Shown here piece by piece: positions 26,126 to 33,919 of a stretch of DNA of 64,000 nt. Below the pieces are notes generated by a model. It had not been told where the DNA came from. It was given only the letters and a program-made list of their open reading frames with translations, and ran no database searches. The DNA comes from Chlamydiae bacterium Ga0074140 (lineage in GTDB: Bacteria > Chlamydiota > Chlamydiia > Chlamydiales > Rhabdochlamydiaceae), in contig LNES01000006.1 in NCBI GenBank assembly GCA_001464115.1, positions 434,001-498,000 of the forward strand, given 5' to 3'. Both the position numbers and the translations under genes were made by a program. Numbering within the stretch: position 1 is the first letter of the stretch; each line of letters starts with the position of its first letter.

Positions 26126-26140
26126 GAGACCTTGTCCCCT

Positions 26141-27013
26141 ATGGAATCCATTGTTCGTGCGCTAGCTTACTTTGCTCTGATGATGACTTTTGTGAGTTTT
26201 TGGGTCAAACGCACCTTCTGGCTGTGGGGCTCGTTTCTTATTCTTGCCATTCTCCTTGCGCTTCAAGCCAAAATCCTCGCGCCTGTTGCGCTACTTCCCC
26301 TCGGTGTATTAGGAGTCAGCTATTTCCTTCTGGAACACAAAGTTAAGAGCCGCGTGCGCATCGCCTTGATTGGTGTCTCGATCCTGATCTCAATAGGCCT
26401 GTCGATGCATTTTTTTCCCGGCTTCAACAACTGGGAAATCGCGCATGGCCTTAGTCTGGGCAAAGGAGCCGTCCCCTACAACTTTTGGCTAAATTTCGAT
26501 AAACCCTTCATCGGGATTTTTCTACTCGCCTGGACTTTACCCCTCATTCAGTCGAGCGCTGAAATGAAAAGGCTTTTGAAGATCTCTCTTCCTCTCTCTA
26601 TTTTGGGGATCTTGCTCATCATGGGCCTCTCTTTCTACTTAGATGTTGTGCGATTCGATCCAAAATTCCTCCTGCTTTTCCTTCTCTGGCCTTTCGCCAA
26701 TCTTTTTCTCGTTGTGGTTCCTGAGGAGGTCTTTTTTAGAGGGTTTATCCAAAGAGAGATCTACGAATCGCTACTCAAAGAGATGCCAAAACTTGCAGGA
26801 GCAAGTGCAGTGTTTCTTACGGCCCTGTTTTTTATGCTTATGCATATCTTTTGGATCCAAAGTCTTCCCTTTCTCACTCTGGTCTTCGTCGCAGGTTGCG
26901 TCTACGGTGCCATCTATCAATACACAAAGGCCATCGAAAGCAGCATCCTCTGTCACATTCTGCTGAATGTGACGCATGTTCTGTTCTTTACGTATCCGGC
27001 ACTTCAGAAATAA
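26141..27013 (+). CDS. CPBP-family intramembrane metalloprotease (Abi/CAAX-type)
   Basis: A 291-aa multi-pass membrane protein (eight or so helices). The C-terminal CPBP domain carries motif 1 EEVFFRGFIQ (Glu-Glu-x-x-x-Arg), motif 2 with ALFFMLMHIFW and motif 3 with SSILCHILLNVTHV, which together hold the catalytic Glu and metal-binding His residues. Substrates are unknown. I start at ATG 26141 because the upstream ATG (26105) lies inside the divergent pgeF gene. The stop codon directly touches a transposon-like repeat at 27014. Confidence 0.85.
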   Translation: MESIVRALAYFALMMTFVSFWVKRTFWLWGSFLILAILLALQAKILAPVALLPLGVLGVSYFLLEHKVKSRVRIALIGVSILISIGLSMHFFPGFNNWEIAHGLSLGKGAVPYNFWLNFDKPFIGIFLLAWTLPLIQSSAEMKRLLKISLPLSILGILLIMGLSFYLDVVRFDPKFLLLFLLWPFANLFLVVVPEEVFFRGFIQREIYESLLKEMPKLAGASAVFLTALFFMLMHIFWIQSLPFLTLVFVAGCVYGAIYQYTKAIESSILCHILLNVTHVLFFTYPALQK

Positions 27014-27176
27014 TAGACTTCTTTCGAAACTCGCTTTGCCCGAAAAAATCGGAGATTTTTCCTGTGGTCTTTATCGCATCGACGAAGCGACCTAGATAGG
27101 TCAGTGAGGAGATGCGGTAAAATCCAAAGGGAAAAGAACGGTTTTGGCGGGCGAATGGGGTTTCGAAAGAGGTCTA
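27014..27176. mobile_element. 163-bp MITE-like element with 29-bp inverted ends
   Basis: Left end 27014-27042 (TAGACTTCTTTCGAAACTCG...) and right end 27148-27176 are inverted copies matching at about 24 of 29 positions. The element begins and ends with TA, the target duplicated by IS630/Tc1-mariner transposases. Inside, TTTATCGCATC (27070-27080) pairs with GATGCGGTAAA (27110-27120), and GACCTA/TAGGTC forms the tip, so the whole element can fold as one hairpin. No reading frame. No matching transposase is in the window. Confidence 0.75.
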
Positions 27177-27184
27177 ATATCGGG

Positions 27185-27227
27185 AAAAAGAAAACAGCCG
27201 TTTTCTCTTGTGGAGAAGAACGGCTGT
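27185..27227 (-). terminator. Rho-independent terminator for the small secreted protein gene
   Basis: On the minus strand, an imperfect stem built on CAGCCGTT...AACGGCTG plus CTTCTC/GAGAA (27194-27227) is followed by a T-rich run (complement of 27185-27194). It lies 15 bp after the stop at 27242. Confidence 0.8.
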
Positions 27228-27241
27228 ACAAGGAAAAAAAC

Positions 27242-27658
27242 TTATTTCGCTTGAGTAGCTGCTTTGTTTGCAGCAGGAGCTGTTTGTGTAGCTTCTTTTT
27301 TCTCTACAACAACGGCTTTTTTCTCAACCATTGTAGCAGCAGGAGCAACTTCTTTTAAGACTTTTGCAACCGCATCGTTTGGTGCAAGAGCAGCGGCCTT
27401 GTGGCCTGTTGCGCATGCGCCCGCACTAACTTGGCAAGCGGCTTCCATCGCATCTTTTCTCTGTTTTGCAGAAAACTGCGTAGAGAACACTTTGCGGTTC
27501 TGGTCGTTCAGTTTTGCAGCAAATGCGAGCTCATCAGCTGTAAGAGCTGTTGCGCTCTTCTCTTGCTGTTGTGGTTGCGCTGCTGGAGCTGGTTGATTTG
27601 CAGAAAGTCCTGCAAACATGCCAACTGCGGCGAGAGTCATAAAAATTTCTTTTTTCAT
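27242..27658 (-). CDS. Small secreted protein, paralogue 1
   Basis: A 138-aa protein of no recognised family. The start is set at the ATG at 27658, because AGGAG lies 8-9 nt upstream and a signal peptide (MKKEIF..., ending near SAN) follows at once; an in-frame ATG 36 nt upstream lacks these. The mature part begins with a P/A/Q-rich stretch and then a compact helical segment with LTADELAFAAKL, VFSTQF, and DAMEAACQV. It ends in an alanine- and lysine-rich tail. The segment matches the neighbouring protein at 27817-28221 (LTxxExxFAxxL ... VFxxxF ... AMExxxQ). Confidence 0.75.
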   Translation of the reverse strand: MKKEIFMTLAAVGMFAGLSANQPAPAAQPQQQEKSATALTADELAFAAKLNDQNRKVFSTQFSAKQRKDAMEAACQVSAGACATGHKAAALAPNDAVAKVLKEVAPAATMVEKKAVVVEKKEATQTAPAANKAATQAK

Positions 27659-27678
27659 TGTTTTTCTCCTAAAAGGTT

Positions 27679-27698
27679 CTAAGTGAATTGTCACTTAG
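27679..27698. promoter_or_regulatory. Perfect 8-bp palindrome upstream of the small secreted protein gene
   Basis: CTAAGTGA-ATTG-TCACTTAG lies 20 bp upstream of the start at 27658. It may be an operator or a leader hairpin; a weak -10-like TACTAA overlaps it on the minus strand. Function is not known. Confidence 0.35.
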
Positions 27699-27816
27699 TA
27701 TCGATGACTGTAAGGCGCAACCCCCATTTTTGTCTAGAGAATCCCCGGAGAGACTGGAACTAAAACATTCAAACTAATCTAACTTTAATGGGTCGATTTT
27801 GCCCGTGCATACCCCT

Positions 27817-28221
27817 TTATTTGGAGGGGCAGCTGGGACCTTTGCGTCCTTGAGATCGCGGGCCCATGGGCATCATAATGTTGTTCTCTTTAGCGACCTT
27901 TTCCACGGCTTGGTCGTTTGTCATAAGAACCCCATCATCCCCCATCTGTCCAGAGGTTTCCATGGCGCTTGTTCGCATCGCTGTATCAAACTTGTTGCAG
28001 AACACCATCTTTTGAGGGAGGCTGAGCTGTGTTGCAAAATCCTGCTCTTCCAGAGTCAGCTGGCTGCAATCTATCCTCTGTTGTATCATCGGTTTTTGCT
28101 GATTGGGTTGGGGCTGGCTTCCGTTCATTTGAGGCCCGCCGTTTGCCGGGCTCTGGGCAGCAAAGCAAAAGAAACCGGCAACGGTAAACAGAACGAAATC
28201 CATTCCACGTTTTGACAACAT
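27817..28221 (-). CDS. Small secreted protein, paralogue 2
   Basis: A 134-aa protein of no recognised family. The start is at the ATG at 28221, with AAGGAG 7 nt upstream and a hydrophobic signal sequence (FVLFTVAGFFCFAAQ) following. After an N/P/Q-rich linker it carries the same helical core as the protein at 27242-27658: LTLEEQDFATQL, MVFCNKFDTAMRTSAMETSGQM. Two further cysteines lie at C-termini of the linker and tail. The two genes are separated by 158 bp and each has its own strong ribosome binding site. Likely periplasmic or cell-surface proteins arisen by duplication. Confidence 0.72.
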   Translation of the reverse strand: MLSKRGMDFVLFTVAGFFCFAAQSPANGGPQMNGSQPQPNQQKPMIQQRIDCSQLTLEEQDFATQLSLPQKMVFCNKFDTAMRTSAMETSGQMGDDGVLMTNDQAVEKVAKENNIMMPMGPRSQGRKGPSCPSK

Positions 28222-28309
28222 AATTTTCTCCTTGGGAGGTATTAAAAAGTTAATTCGTATTGTCCGAACTATATGAGTTACATCAGAATTAGTCAATTTG
28301 TCGGGTTCC

Positions 28310-28339
28310 TTTACATATTTGTCCCCTTTCAGCTATGAT
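28310..28339 (+). promoter_or_regulatory. Predicted promoter of the MFS transporter gene
   Basis: TTTACA (28310-28315) and TATGAT (28334-28339) are separated by 18 bp. A start site near 28346 supports ATG 28376 as the translation start, not the further upstream in-frame TTG (28298). Confidence 0.5.
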
Positions 28340-28375
28340 CCCTCAAAGGATCTTTGTGTTATTCCCGCAAGCGAT

Positions 28376-29566
28376 ATGAACATCTTCAAATCTAGGAGCC
28401 TCTGGCTCTTGTGGCTCAGCCATCTCTTCATGGACTTCTTCACGGGTATTTGGCCCATCTATAAAACATTGGCCAATATCGATGTTGCCAAAGCGGGGCT
28501 TATTGCGGGTATTAGCGGGTTCATTGGAGAGATCTTTCAGCTCGCATTTGGTTACCTCTCCGATCACGGCTATCGAAAAAAAGTGTTGATTTTGGGCCTT
28601 ATTCTCGCCTCGACGATTATGTGGATCACCTTCGTCGACGGAATCCTACCCTCCTTTTTCGTGCTGCTGCTGCTCATGCTCGGTTCCGGTTCTTTCCACC
28701 CCGCAGCAGTCGGTATGGCAGGCAACCTCGCAGGAGAGAAAAAGAGCTCTGCTATCCTTTTCTATGCTTCTGGCGGCGCGATCGGTCTCGGGATCTCTCA
28801 ACTCGTCTTTACAAAATTCCGAGAGATTTTTGGTGGTCACGCCATCATCATTCTCGTTCCCCTTATGGCCGTTCTTTTCATCCTTATGCTGCACAACTTC
28901 CCACGGCAAATATATGCAAAAAGAAACCTCTCTTTCCGCGGCTTCTTTGAGCCAATTATGCACTGCCGAAAAGCGCTTTCTCTGCTTTACCTCTCTCAGG
29001 TTGCCGTGCAAGGGCTTGTCCTATCATTCACATTTCTCCTCCCGGATATTTTGAGAATGCGTAGCTGCCATAGCTGGTTCTGCATGGGCGGAGGGCACCT
29101 CTGCTTCGTTCTCGGCTCTGCGATCACGATGGTTCCTGCAGGATGGTTGTGTGACCGTTTTGGACAAAAAAAGGTCCTGCTCACCGTCGTTGCGCTCGCG
29201 AGCATCCTCTTCTACGTCTTTTTGACCAATCCCCCTCCTACCATCGGAGGAACCGTCCTACTACTTGGATCTCTCGGCTCGGTTTTAGGCATTATCAATC
29301 CCATCATCGTCTCCTGGGGAAGCCGTCTCGTCCCCGAGAGCCCCAGCACCGTTTCTGCAATCCTCATGGGATTTGCTTGGTGCTTCTCTAACCTGGGCCC
29401 CACCTGCGCAGGGTTTTTGACCAAATTCTATAATGAAGACCCCTACCTCAATGCGATCGGTAGCTTGGGAGCCCTTCTTTTCTTGGTTTTCTTTTTCGTG
29501 TTCTTCATGCCCCGTCCCGCTCCTGCTCCCGTCGCTGTAAAAGCCGTGAACGAAGAGATCACCTAA
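28376..29566 (+). CDS. Major facilitator superfamily transporter, Fsr-like
   Basis: A protein of about 396 aa with 12 predicted membrane helices. The loop 2-3 motif is present as GYLSDHGYRKKVL, and GSGSFHPAAVGMAGNLAG is the distinctive helix 4-5 segment of the fosmidomycin-resistance (Fsr) type family. GWLCDRFGQKKVLL is the matching motif in the second half. Substrate unknown. Divergent from the small secreted protein gene. Confidence 0.82.
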   Translation: MNIFKSRSLWLLWLSHLFMDFFTGIWPIYKTLANIDVAKAGLIAGISGFIGEIFQLAFGYLSDHGYRKKVLILGLILASTIMWITFVDGILPSFFVLLLLMLGSGSFHPAAVGMAGNLAGEKKSSAILFYASGGAIGLGISQLVFTKFREIFGGHAIIILVPLMAVLFILMLHNFPRQIYAKRNLSFRGFFEPIMHCRKALSLLYLSQVAVQGLVLSFTFLLPDILRMRSCHSWFCMGGGHLCFVLGSAITMVPAGWLCDRFGQKKVLLTVVALASILFYVFLTNPPPTIGGTVLLLGSLGSVLGIINPIIVSWGSRLVPESPSTVSAILMGFAWCFSNLGPTCAGFLTKFYNEDPYLNAIGSLGALLFLVFFFVFFMPRPAPAPVAVKAVNEEIT

Positions 29567-29662
29567 TAGCATAAGTGATGAGCGATGAATGGTGAACGAA
29601 AAAGAGGAGACAAAGGATCCTTTCTTATCTTCCTAATTTCTTTAATTCATTACTAAGCATTC

Positions 29663-29819
29663 ATGAACCTATCCTAATAAAATCCCCCTTGATATTTCGG
29701 TTCTTTTGGCTAGATTTTCTAAATTTTTCCTTGGCTGTAGTTTTTGTAATACTGCCTTCGGAAAAATTTAGAAAATCTGTCTCAAAATCTCTTCGGGGAT
29801 TTTATTAGGATAGGTTCAT
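29663..29819. repeat. 157-bp palindromic element with perfect 25-bp inverted ends
   Basis: The arms at 29663-29687 and 29795-29819 (ATGAACCTATCCTAATAAAA...) are perfect inverted copies over 25 bp. A second perfect inverted pair of 19 bp (AGATTTTCTAAATTTTTCC) lies inside at 29712-29730 and 29760-29778. No reading frame. It occupies the centre of the 366-bp gap 29567-29932; I see nothing else in that gap beyond AT-rich sequence. The structure suggests a MITE or a bidirectional hairpin. Confidence 0.75.
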
Positions 29820-29932
29820 CGATCATCGTTTTTTTCTGCGTTTCCCGTTCCCCTCTCTTTCCCTCTTCCGTTCATCATTTCTATTTGGGGTATTAATAGC
29901 GATTTCATAGAATTCGGCGTGGGGGTGAAAAA

Positions 29933-30454
29933 ATGGAAAGACCCGTCGAATGCGGCCATTGTAAAAAACCGACCAAAGTCGTCTACAAAGAGATCATAGG
30001 CAAGACGATCACCTGCACGAACATGTGCGGCGACTGCCCTGTATTTGAACAAAAATTACATGGAGAGCCCCACCCCATGAAACCCGAGGAGGGCCGCCAA
30101 GGAGCAGGCCTCTCCTGTGGGAACTGCTTAACGACGCTTGAATCTGTAAAAACCGGAAATCCTCTAGGTTGTTTTGAATGCTACAATGTATTTTCAGATC
30201 TGCTCACCTCGCAACTGATCGAATCCAATAGCGTTCCTGCACGCCTTAAAAAGAGCCTGTCGATCAAACGTTCACAAACTCTACATCTTGGGAAACCTCC
30301 CGGAAAAACAGTCACGATTGCCGCCTCCTCTCGCATTATGGCTTTGAATGAGGCCCTCAATGAAGCTTTGCGGCGCGAAAATTACGAGGAAGCCGCACTC
30401 CTACGCGATCAGATCAAAGCGCTCACCGAGAAACCCGATGAAAGAAAAAACTAA
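29933..30454 (+). CDS. mcsA: McsA-like zinc-finger/UVR domain protein
   Basis: A 173-aa protein with four CxxC-type cysteine pairs in its N-terminal half (CGHC, CTNMCGDC, CGNC, CFEC) and a C-terminal UVR-type coiled helix (EALRRENYEEAALLRDQIKAL, about residues 145-165). This is the architecture of McsA, which in Firmicutes activates the arginine kinase McsB and serves ClpC. It overlaps the next gene by 17 nt. In C. trachomatis the pair is CT676/CT675 and sits beside sctC; here sctC is not adjacent. Confidence 0.85.
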   Translation: MERPVECGHCKKPTKVVYKEIIGKTITCTNMCGDCPVFEQKLHGEPHPMKPEEGRQGAGLSCGNCLTTLESVKTGNPLGCFECYNVFSDLLTSQLIESNSVPARLKKSLSIKRSQTLHLGKPPGKTVTIAASSRIMALNEALNEALRRENYEEAALLRDQIKALTEKPDERKN

Positions 30455-31508
30455 TCTTCCGCAAACGCTACTTGAGCACACGCCTTGGAAAGAGGATGTA
30501 AATCCGATCTGGCCTGCTTCGCTCTTTGTCCTTCACCGCAATTTAGCGCGGTTTCTCTTTCCTCCAAAACAGGTCCAAGAAAAGGCTTCTCAAGTTTTGG
30601 AGCAGATAAAAGGGGCGCTTCTCTCTACCTCTCTTATCGATCAGCCCCTTCTCTTGAAAGCTGGAGACCTCTCCCCCGTCGACAAGGAGTGCCTCTTTGA
30701 ACACTACCTTTGTCCAGAGAGCTTTCAGAACACCACTATCGGTCAGGGATTTGTCATCGATGGGTCTTTCAGATTTCTGGCTCTTCTCAATATCGAGGAC
30801 CATCTGCAATTACAACTCCTCGATACAAAAGGAGAGTGGGAGAGCGCATTCGGCAACCTCTCTAAAATTGAAACAGAACTAGGGGAGCGCCTCGGCTTTG
30901 CCTACTCACCAAAATTTGGCTATCTCACTTCCGACCCCAATCGCTGCGGAACAGCTCTTAGCGTCTTCATCTATCTTCACCTTCCAGCTCTTGTTCATAC
31001 AGGTGAACTTCAGGAAGTTCTGATCAAACATCAGACCGAAGAGGTTGTTGCCATCAGCATGGAGGGAACACTCGAAGAGATTGTTGGAGATATCGTTGTT
31101 CTCACAAACGCCTTTACAGTGGGAATTTCCGAAGAGAATATCCTGCGGAGCCTACACGCGACCGCCACAAAGCTCTCTGCTCTTGAGAAGAGCGCGAGAG
31201 TGAAACTGAAAGGAGAGGCCTCTTCCCATATCAAGGATGAGGTGAGCCGCGCATTTGGCCTTCTCCGCCACTCTTATCAGCTGCAAACCAAAGAGGCGTT
31301 AAATGCCCTCAGTCTCCTAAAGCTGGGCATTGATCTCGGCTGGATCACTGGCATCACCGATAGCGCTTTGAACGACATCTTCTTCAAATGCCGCCATGGG
31401 CATCTCTCCCACCTCTTCCAAGAAAAGAGCCTCGATCCCGAAGAGATCGCCCACCGCAGAGCCGAATTTCTGCATAAGCAGCTGCAGAACGTCGAACTAA
31501 AGACCTAA
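30438..31508 (+). CDS. mcsB: McsB-like protein with degenerate arginine-kinase active site
   Basis: A 356-aa protein aligning over its length with bacterial protein-arginine kinases of the phosphagen kinase fold. However, catalytic and ATP-binding residues are replaced. The SSRIRLARN motif reads ASLFVLHRN (27-35), so both phosphate-binding arginines are lost. NEEDHLR reads NIEDHLQ. The TACPTNxGTGLR motif reads TSDPNRCGTALS, losing the cysteine and the arginine. RGxxGEG is also gone. The start is ATG 30438 inside the mcsA 3' end. Probably a non-catalytic partner or one with altered chemistry. A tRNA gene on the opposite strand follows 6 nt later. Confidence 0.82.
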   Translation: MKEKTNLPQTLLEHTPWKEDVNPIWPASLFVLHRNLARFLFPPKQVQEKASQVLEQIKGALLSTSLIDQPLLLKAGDLSPVDKECLFEHYLCPESFQNTTIGQGFVIDGSFRFLALLNIEDHLQLQLLDTKGEWESAFGNLSKIETELGERLGFAYSPKFGYLTSDPNRCGTALSVFIYLHLPALVHTGELQEVLIKHQTEEVVAISMEGTLEEIVGDIVVLTNAFTVGISEENILRSLHATATKLSALEKSARVKLKGEASSHIKDEVSRAFGLLRHSYQLQTKEALNALSLLKLGIDLGWITGITDSALNDIFFKCRHGHLSHLFQEKSLDPEEIAHRRAEFLHKQLQNVELKT

Positions 31509-31514
31509 AAAACA

Positions 31515-31587
31515 TGCCTAAGGCCGGAATTGAACCGACAACCTCTGCATTACGAATGCATTGCTCTGCCAGTTGAGCTACTTAGGC
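31515..31587 (-). tRNA. tRNA-Thr (anticodon CGU)
   Basis: Read on the minus strand, acceptor arms GCCTAAG/CTTAGGC are perfect. The D arm is GCTC...GAGC, the anticodon loop TTCGTAA gives CGT at positions 34-36, and the T arm GTCGG-TTCAATT-CCGGC is intact. The discriminator base is A. CCA is not encoded. Confidence 0.9.
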
Positions 31588-31615
31588 AAAATCTGCTAGG
31601 GTAGGGAGTAATTTA

Positions 31616-32437
31616 ATGAACAGGTCGTTTTTGCTCAATATCAAAGCCTTGATCCTTATGGGAGGAAGAGGAGCGCGCTTTAAGAGCTCCCTGCCCAAAC
31701 AGTTCCACCTTATTGGCGGAAAAAAAATCTACCTCCACACACTCGAACAATTTGTTAAAAGCGGCCTATTTCAAGAGATCATTCTCGTCTGTACAAAAGA
31801 GTGGATTGAAGAGGTAAAGCAAGAGGTGGAGGGATATCCCGTACGCGTGATTGCCGGTGGAGAGACGCGCCAAGACTCCTCTTATCTGGGGCTTCTTGCT
31901 TGTGGCAAGGATACAGATCTAGTTGTGATCCACGATGCCGTAAGACCCTTTGTCAGTCAGAGAATTCTACTTGAGAATGTCGAGGCGTGCAAAAAATATA
32001 ACGCGGTCGACACTTGCATTCCCGCAACAGACACCCTTGTGAAGACACGTGATGGAAAGAAGATCGATGAGATTCCTCACAGAGCCCACTTCATGCGAGG
32101 ACAAACACCTCAGAGCTTCTCCTACGAGCTCATCTTGGAAGCGCACGAACATGCAAAAAACAAACTGCTAATAGCCACCGACGACTGCTCTCTTGTGCTT
32201 GCGTTGGGAAGGAGCGTGCATATTGTTGCCGGAGAGGAGGCGAACATCAAAATCACCACCGATTTCGATCTGCACCTGGCAGACCAACTACTCACAAACT
32301 TGGATCTGGCAGCAGGAGAGGTCGTTGTATCTGATGCGCCTCTCGTAGACATTTTTCACGAGAGCAACCAGACAGCGGATGGCTGTGTCGATGCCTACCA
32401 CTCCTCCTCTGAACCCAAAACAAACGACATTTCCTAG
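31616..32437 (+). CDS. ispD: 2-C-methyl-D-erythritol 4-phosphate cytidylyltransferase IspD
   Basis: A 273-aa cytidylyltransferase of the non-mevalonate isoprenoid pathway. Family segments are LILMGGRGARFKSSLPKQF (nucleotide loop, with LMGG for the usual AAGG), GGETRQDSSYLGL, VVIHDAVRPFV, and RGQTPQSFSYELI. TDDCSLVLALGRSVHIVAGEEANIKITTDFDL follows. The catalytic domain ends near residue 225, and the last 50 residues are antisense to the neighbouring family gene and have no counterpart in IspD. GGGAG lies 8 nt before the ATG. TarI-like activity cannot be fully excluded. Confidence 0.88.
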   Translation: MNRSFLLNIKALILMGGRGARFKSSLPKQFHLIGGKKIYLHTLEQFVKSGLFQEIILVCTKEWIEEVKQEVEGYPVRVIAGGETRQDSSYLGLLACGKDTDLVVIHDAVRPFVSQRILLENVEACKKYNAVDTCIPATDTLVKTRDGKKIDEIPHRAHFMRGQTPQSFSYELILEAHEHAKNKLLIATDDCSLVLALGRSVHIVAGEEANIKITTDFDLHLADQLLTNLDLAAGEVVVSDAPLVDIFHESNQTADGCVDAYHSSSEPKTNDIS

Positions 32438-32713
32438 GTTGGACTCATCCACGATAATACCCAACGCAAGAGTCGGAAGAAAAAGAAGAGCCGCAATCAG
32501 AGGCCGCACCACAGCTTCGACAAGCGCTATAACTCCAATCATTAGGTAAAGCGGCTCTGCAAGAGCTCTTCGAAAGACATACTCCTCATTCAAACGTTGA
32601 TCGGATGAAAGGTTGCGGAATTTTGTTAACGCAGCTGTTAAAGAAGCAGCCGCTGAGACATACAAAAACGATTCCGCACGCATGACGCGACTTCTTTCTG
32701 CACGCACACACAT
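32288..32713 (-). CDS. MC-family membrane protein 1 (unrecognised, candidate inclusion-membrane type)
   Basis: A 141-aa protein of an unrecognised family with five members between 32288 and 36287. Shared features are a Met-Cys N terminus, an N-terminal hydrophilic part with a (K/E)FRN motif, a hydrophobic stretch holding a VE.vvR motif (ALVEAVVRPLIAALLFLPTL here, about residues 62-82), and a C-terminal region with FVKN-like sequence (LVKNVYERRIRYNDL). GGAG precedes the ATG. Its 3' end overlaps ispD by 150 nt on the opposite strand. No signal peptide. Function unknown. Confidence 0.72.
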   Translation of the reverse strand: MCVRAERSRVMRAESFLYVSAAASLTAALTKFRNLSSDQRLNEEYVFRRALAEPLYLMIGVIALVEAVVRPLIAALLFLPTLALGIIVDESNLGNVVCFGFRGGVVGIDTAIRCLVALVKNVYERRIRYNDLSCCQIQVCE

Positions 32714-32714
32714 T

Positions 32715-33236
32715 TTAGAAACTCCCTGGCGAAAATTGGGATCGTGCTGAAGCTTGGGATCCTGGGACCGATGCGAACAGAGCGGTTACCTCTCTCTGAT
32801 CCAACTCACTAGCTTCATGGCCCTCACTGATAGCTAGCGCAGTAAATGGCATCTGATCTCGCCAGAGATTTTTCACAAAGCCGACGACGCAACGCAAAGC
32901 AGTGTCAAACTGGTCGGGTATGCTAAGGAACATCTCTGAAATATTTCGATAAGGAATATGACAATCGCAACAGACCACGGCTGTGAGTGTTCCCCATAGG
33001 GCCATCACAACTCCCAGAACAAGACGCACCACCGCTTCAACAAGTGCTGCGACAAAAAGCAGAGGATAACCGATCGCACCTACACCGCGTCTTCCTATCG
33101 TTGCAAAGCCGCACCCCTCGCTACCGCGCGATGCATTGCGATACTCCGTAAGCTTCACTACCCAAGTCCGCGTCAAAGAGCGCTCTTGGATCGTGCTATC
33201 TCTTCGTACATCTCGGTCTGAAATCTCAAGACACAT
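32715..33236 (-). CDS. MC-family membrane protein 2
   Basis: A 173-aa member of the family. It starts MCLEISD, has the LTEYRN motif near residue 30, and a hydrophobic stretch of about 40 residues containing VAALVEAVVRLVLGVV and ending in VVCCDC. The conserved RCVVGFVKNLWRDQMPFTAL block follows, then a longer acidic/serine-rich C terminus than its relatives. AGGAG lies 8 nt upstream of the ATG. It ends 1 nt before the start of MC-family member 1, suggesting co-transcription. Confidence 0.78.
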   Translation of the reverse strand: MCLEISDRDVRRDSTIQERSLTRTWVVKLTEYRNASRGSEGCGFATIGRRGVGAIGYPLLFVAALVEAVVRLVLGVVMALWGTLTAVVCCDCHIPYRNISEMFLSIPDQFDTALRCVVGFVKNLWRDQMPFTALAISEGHEASELDQREVTALFASVPGSQASARSQFSPGSF

Positions 33237-33359
33237 CTTCAGCTCCTAGAATTTCCTTTTTCAAGGAAAAATGGTATCTGAAGATCTTGAAAAGAGACAG
33301 AAGTTTATATTGCCTCTCGATTAGCAGAGGGACGAGAATTGATTGATTAAAAGTATTAT

Positions 33360-33827
33360 TTATTCAGCGTGCTCTACAGCGTGCGGGCTCTGTCCACATA
33401 GTTGCAAATCTGTGAATCGAAGATCATCACGATAAAAATTCTTCACAAAACCCACTCCGCAACGAACAACCATTTCGAGACCACCAGCTGCCCCCTTTAC
33501 TCCAATGGTATAAATGGCATTTAAAGCAGACCCTTTGTCGCAACATGCCCAGAGCAATGAAGGAATAAGAGCAAGAAGAGCAAATGCCACGCGTGCCGCT
33601 ACTTCAACAAGCGCAACGAGAGCAAGCGTTGGGTAACCAATAGCGCCTAGCGATCTTTTAGCAAAGGTGCTGTCTAATCGACTGTCTTCATCATTGCGAA
33701 GCTCTGTAAGATTATAGATCCAGCGTGCGGTTCCAAAGTTAGAAGAAAATACACAATCCTCGTCAGATCCATCAGAAAAAAAACGAGAATTTTGCTCAAC
33801 TTGGTCGTCACTTATTGGAAAACACAT
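33360..33827 (-). CDS. MC-family membrane protein 3
   Basis: A 155-aa member starting MCFPISDD, whose first seven residues resemble those of member 2. An acidic/serine-rich N-terminal third is followed by NLTELRN, then SLGAIGYPTLALVALVEVAARVAF with the VE.. .R motif, and a second hydrophobic stretch (LLALIPSLLWACC). RCGVGFVKNFYRDDLRFTDLQL matches the C-terminal block of members 1, 2 and 5. TGGAG precedes the ATG. It lies 123 bp upstream of member 2. Confidence 0.78.
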   Translation of the reverse strand: MCFPISDDQVEQNSRFFSDGSDEDCVFSSNFGTARWIYNLTELRNDEDSRLDSTFAKRSLGAIGYPTLALVALVEVAARVAFALLALIPSLLWACCDKGSALNAIYTIGVKGAAGGLEMVVRCGVGFVKNFYRDDLRFTDLQLCGQSPHAVEHAE

Positions 33828-33919
33828 CTTAATTTCTCCAGTTAATTGGGAATATTGTAATTTGTTTCAGGTTTTGAATAAATAAAAACAGTAAACTATT
33901 AGTAAAAATAAATTTGTTT

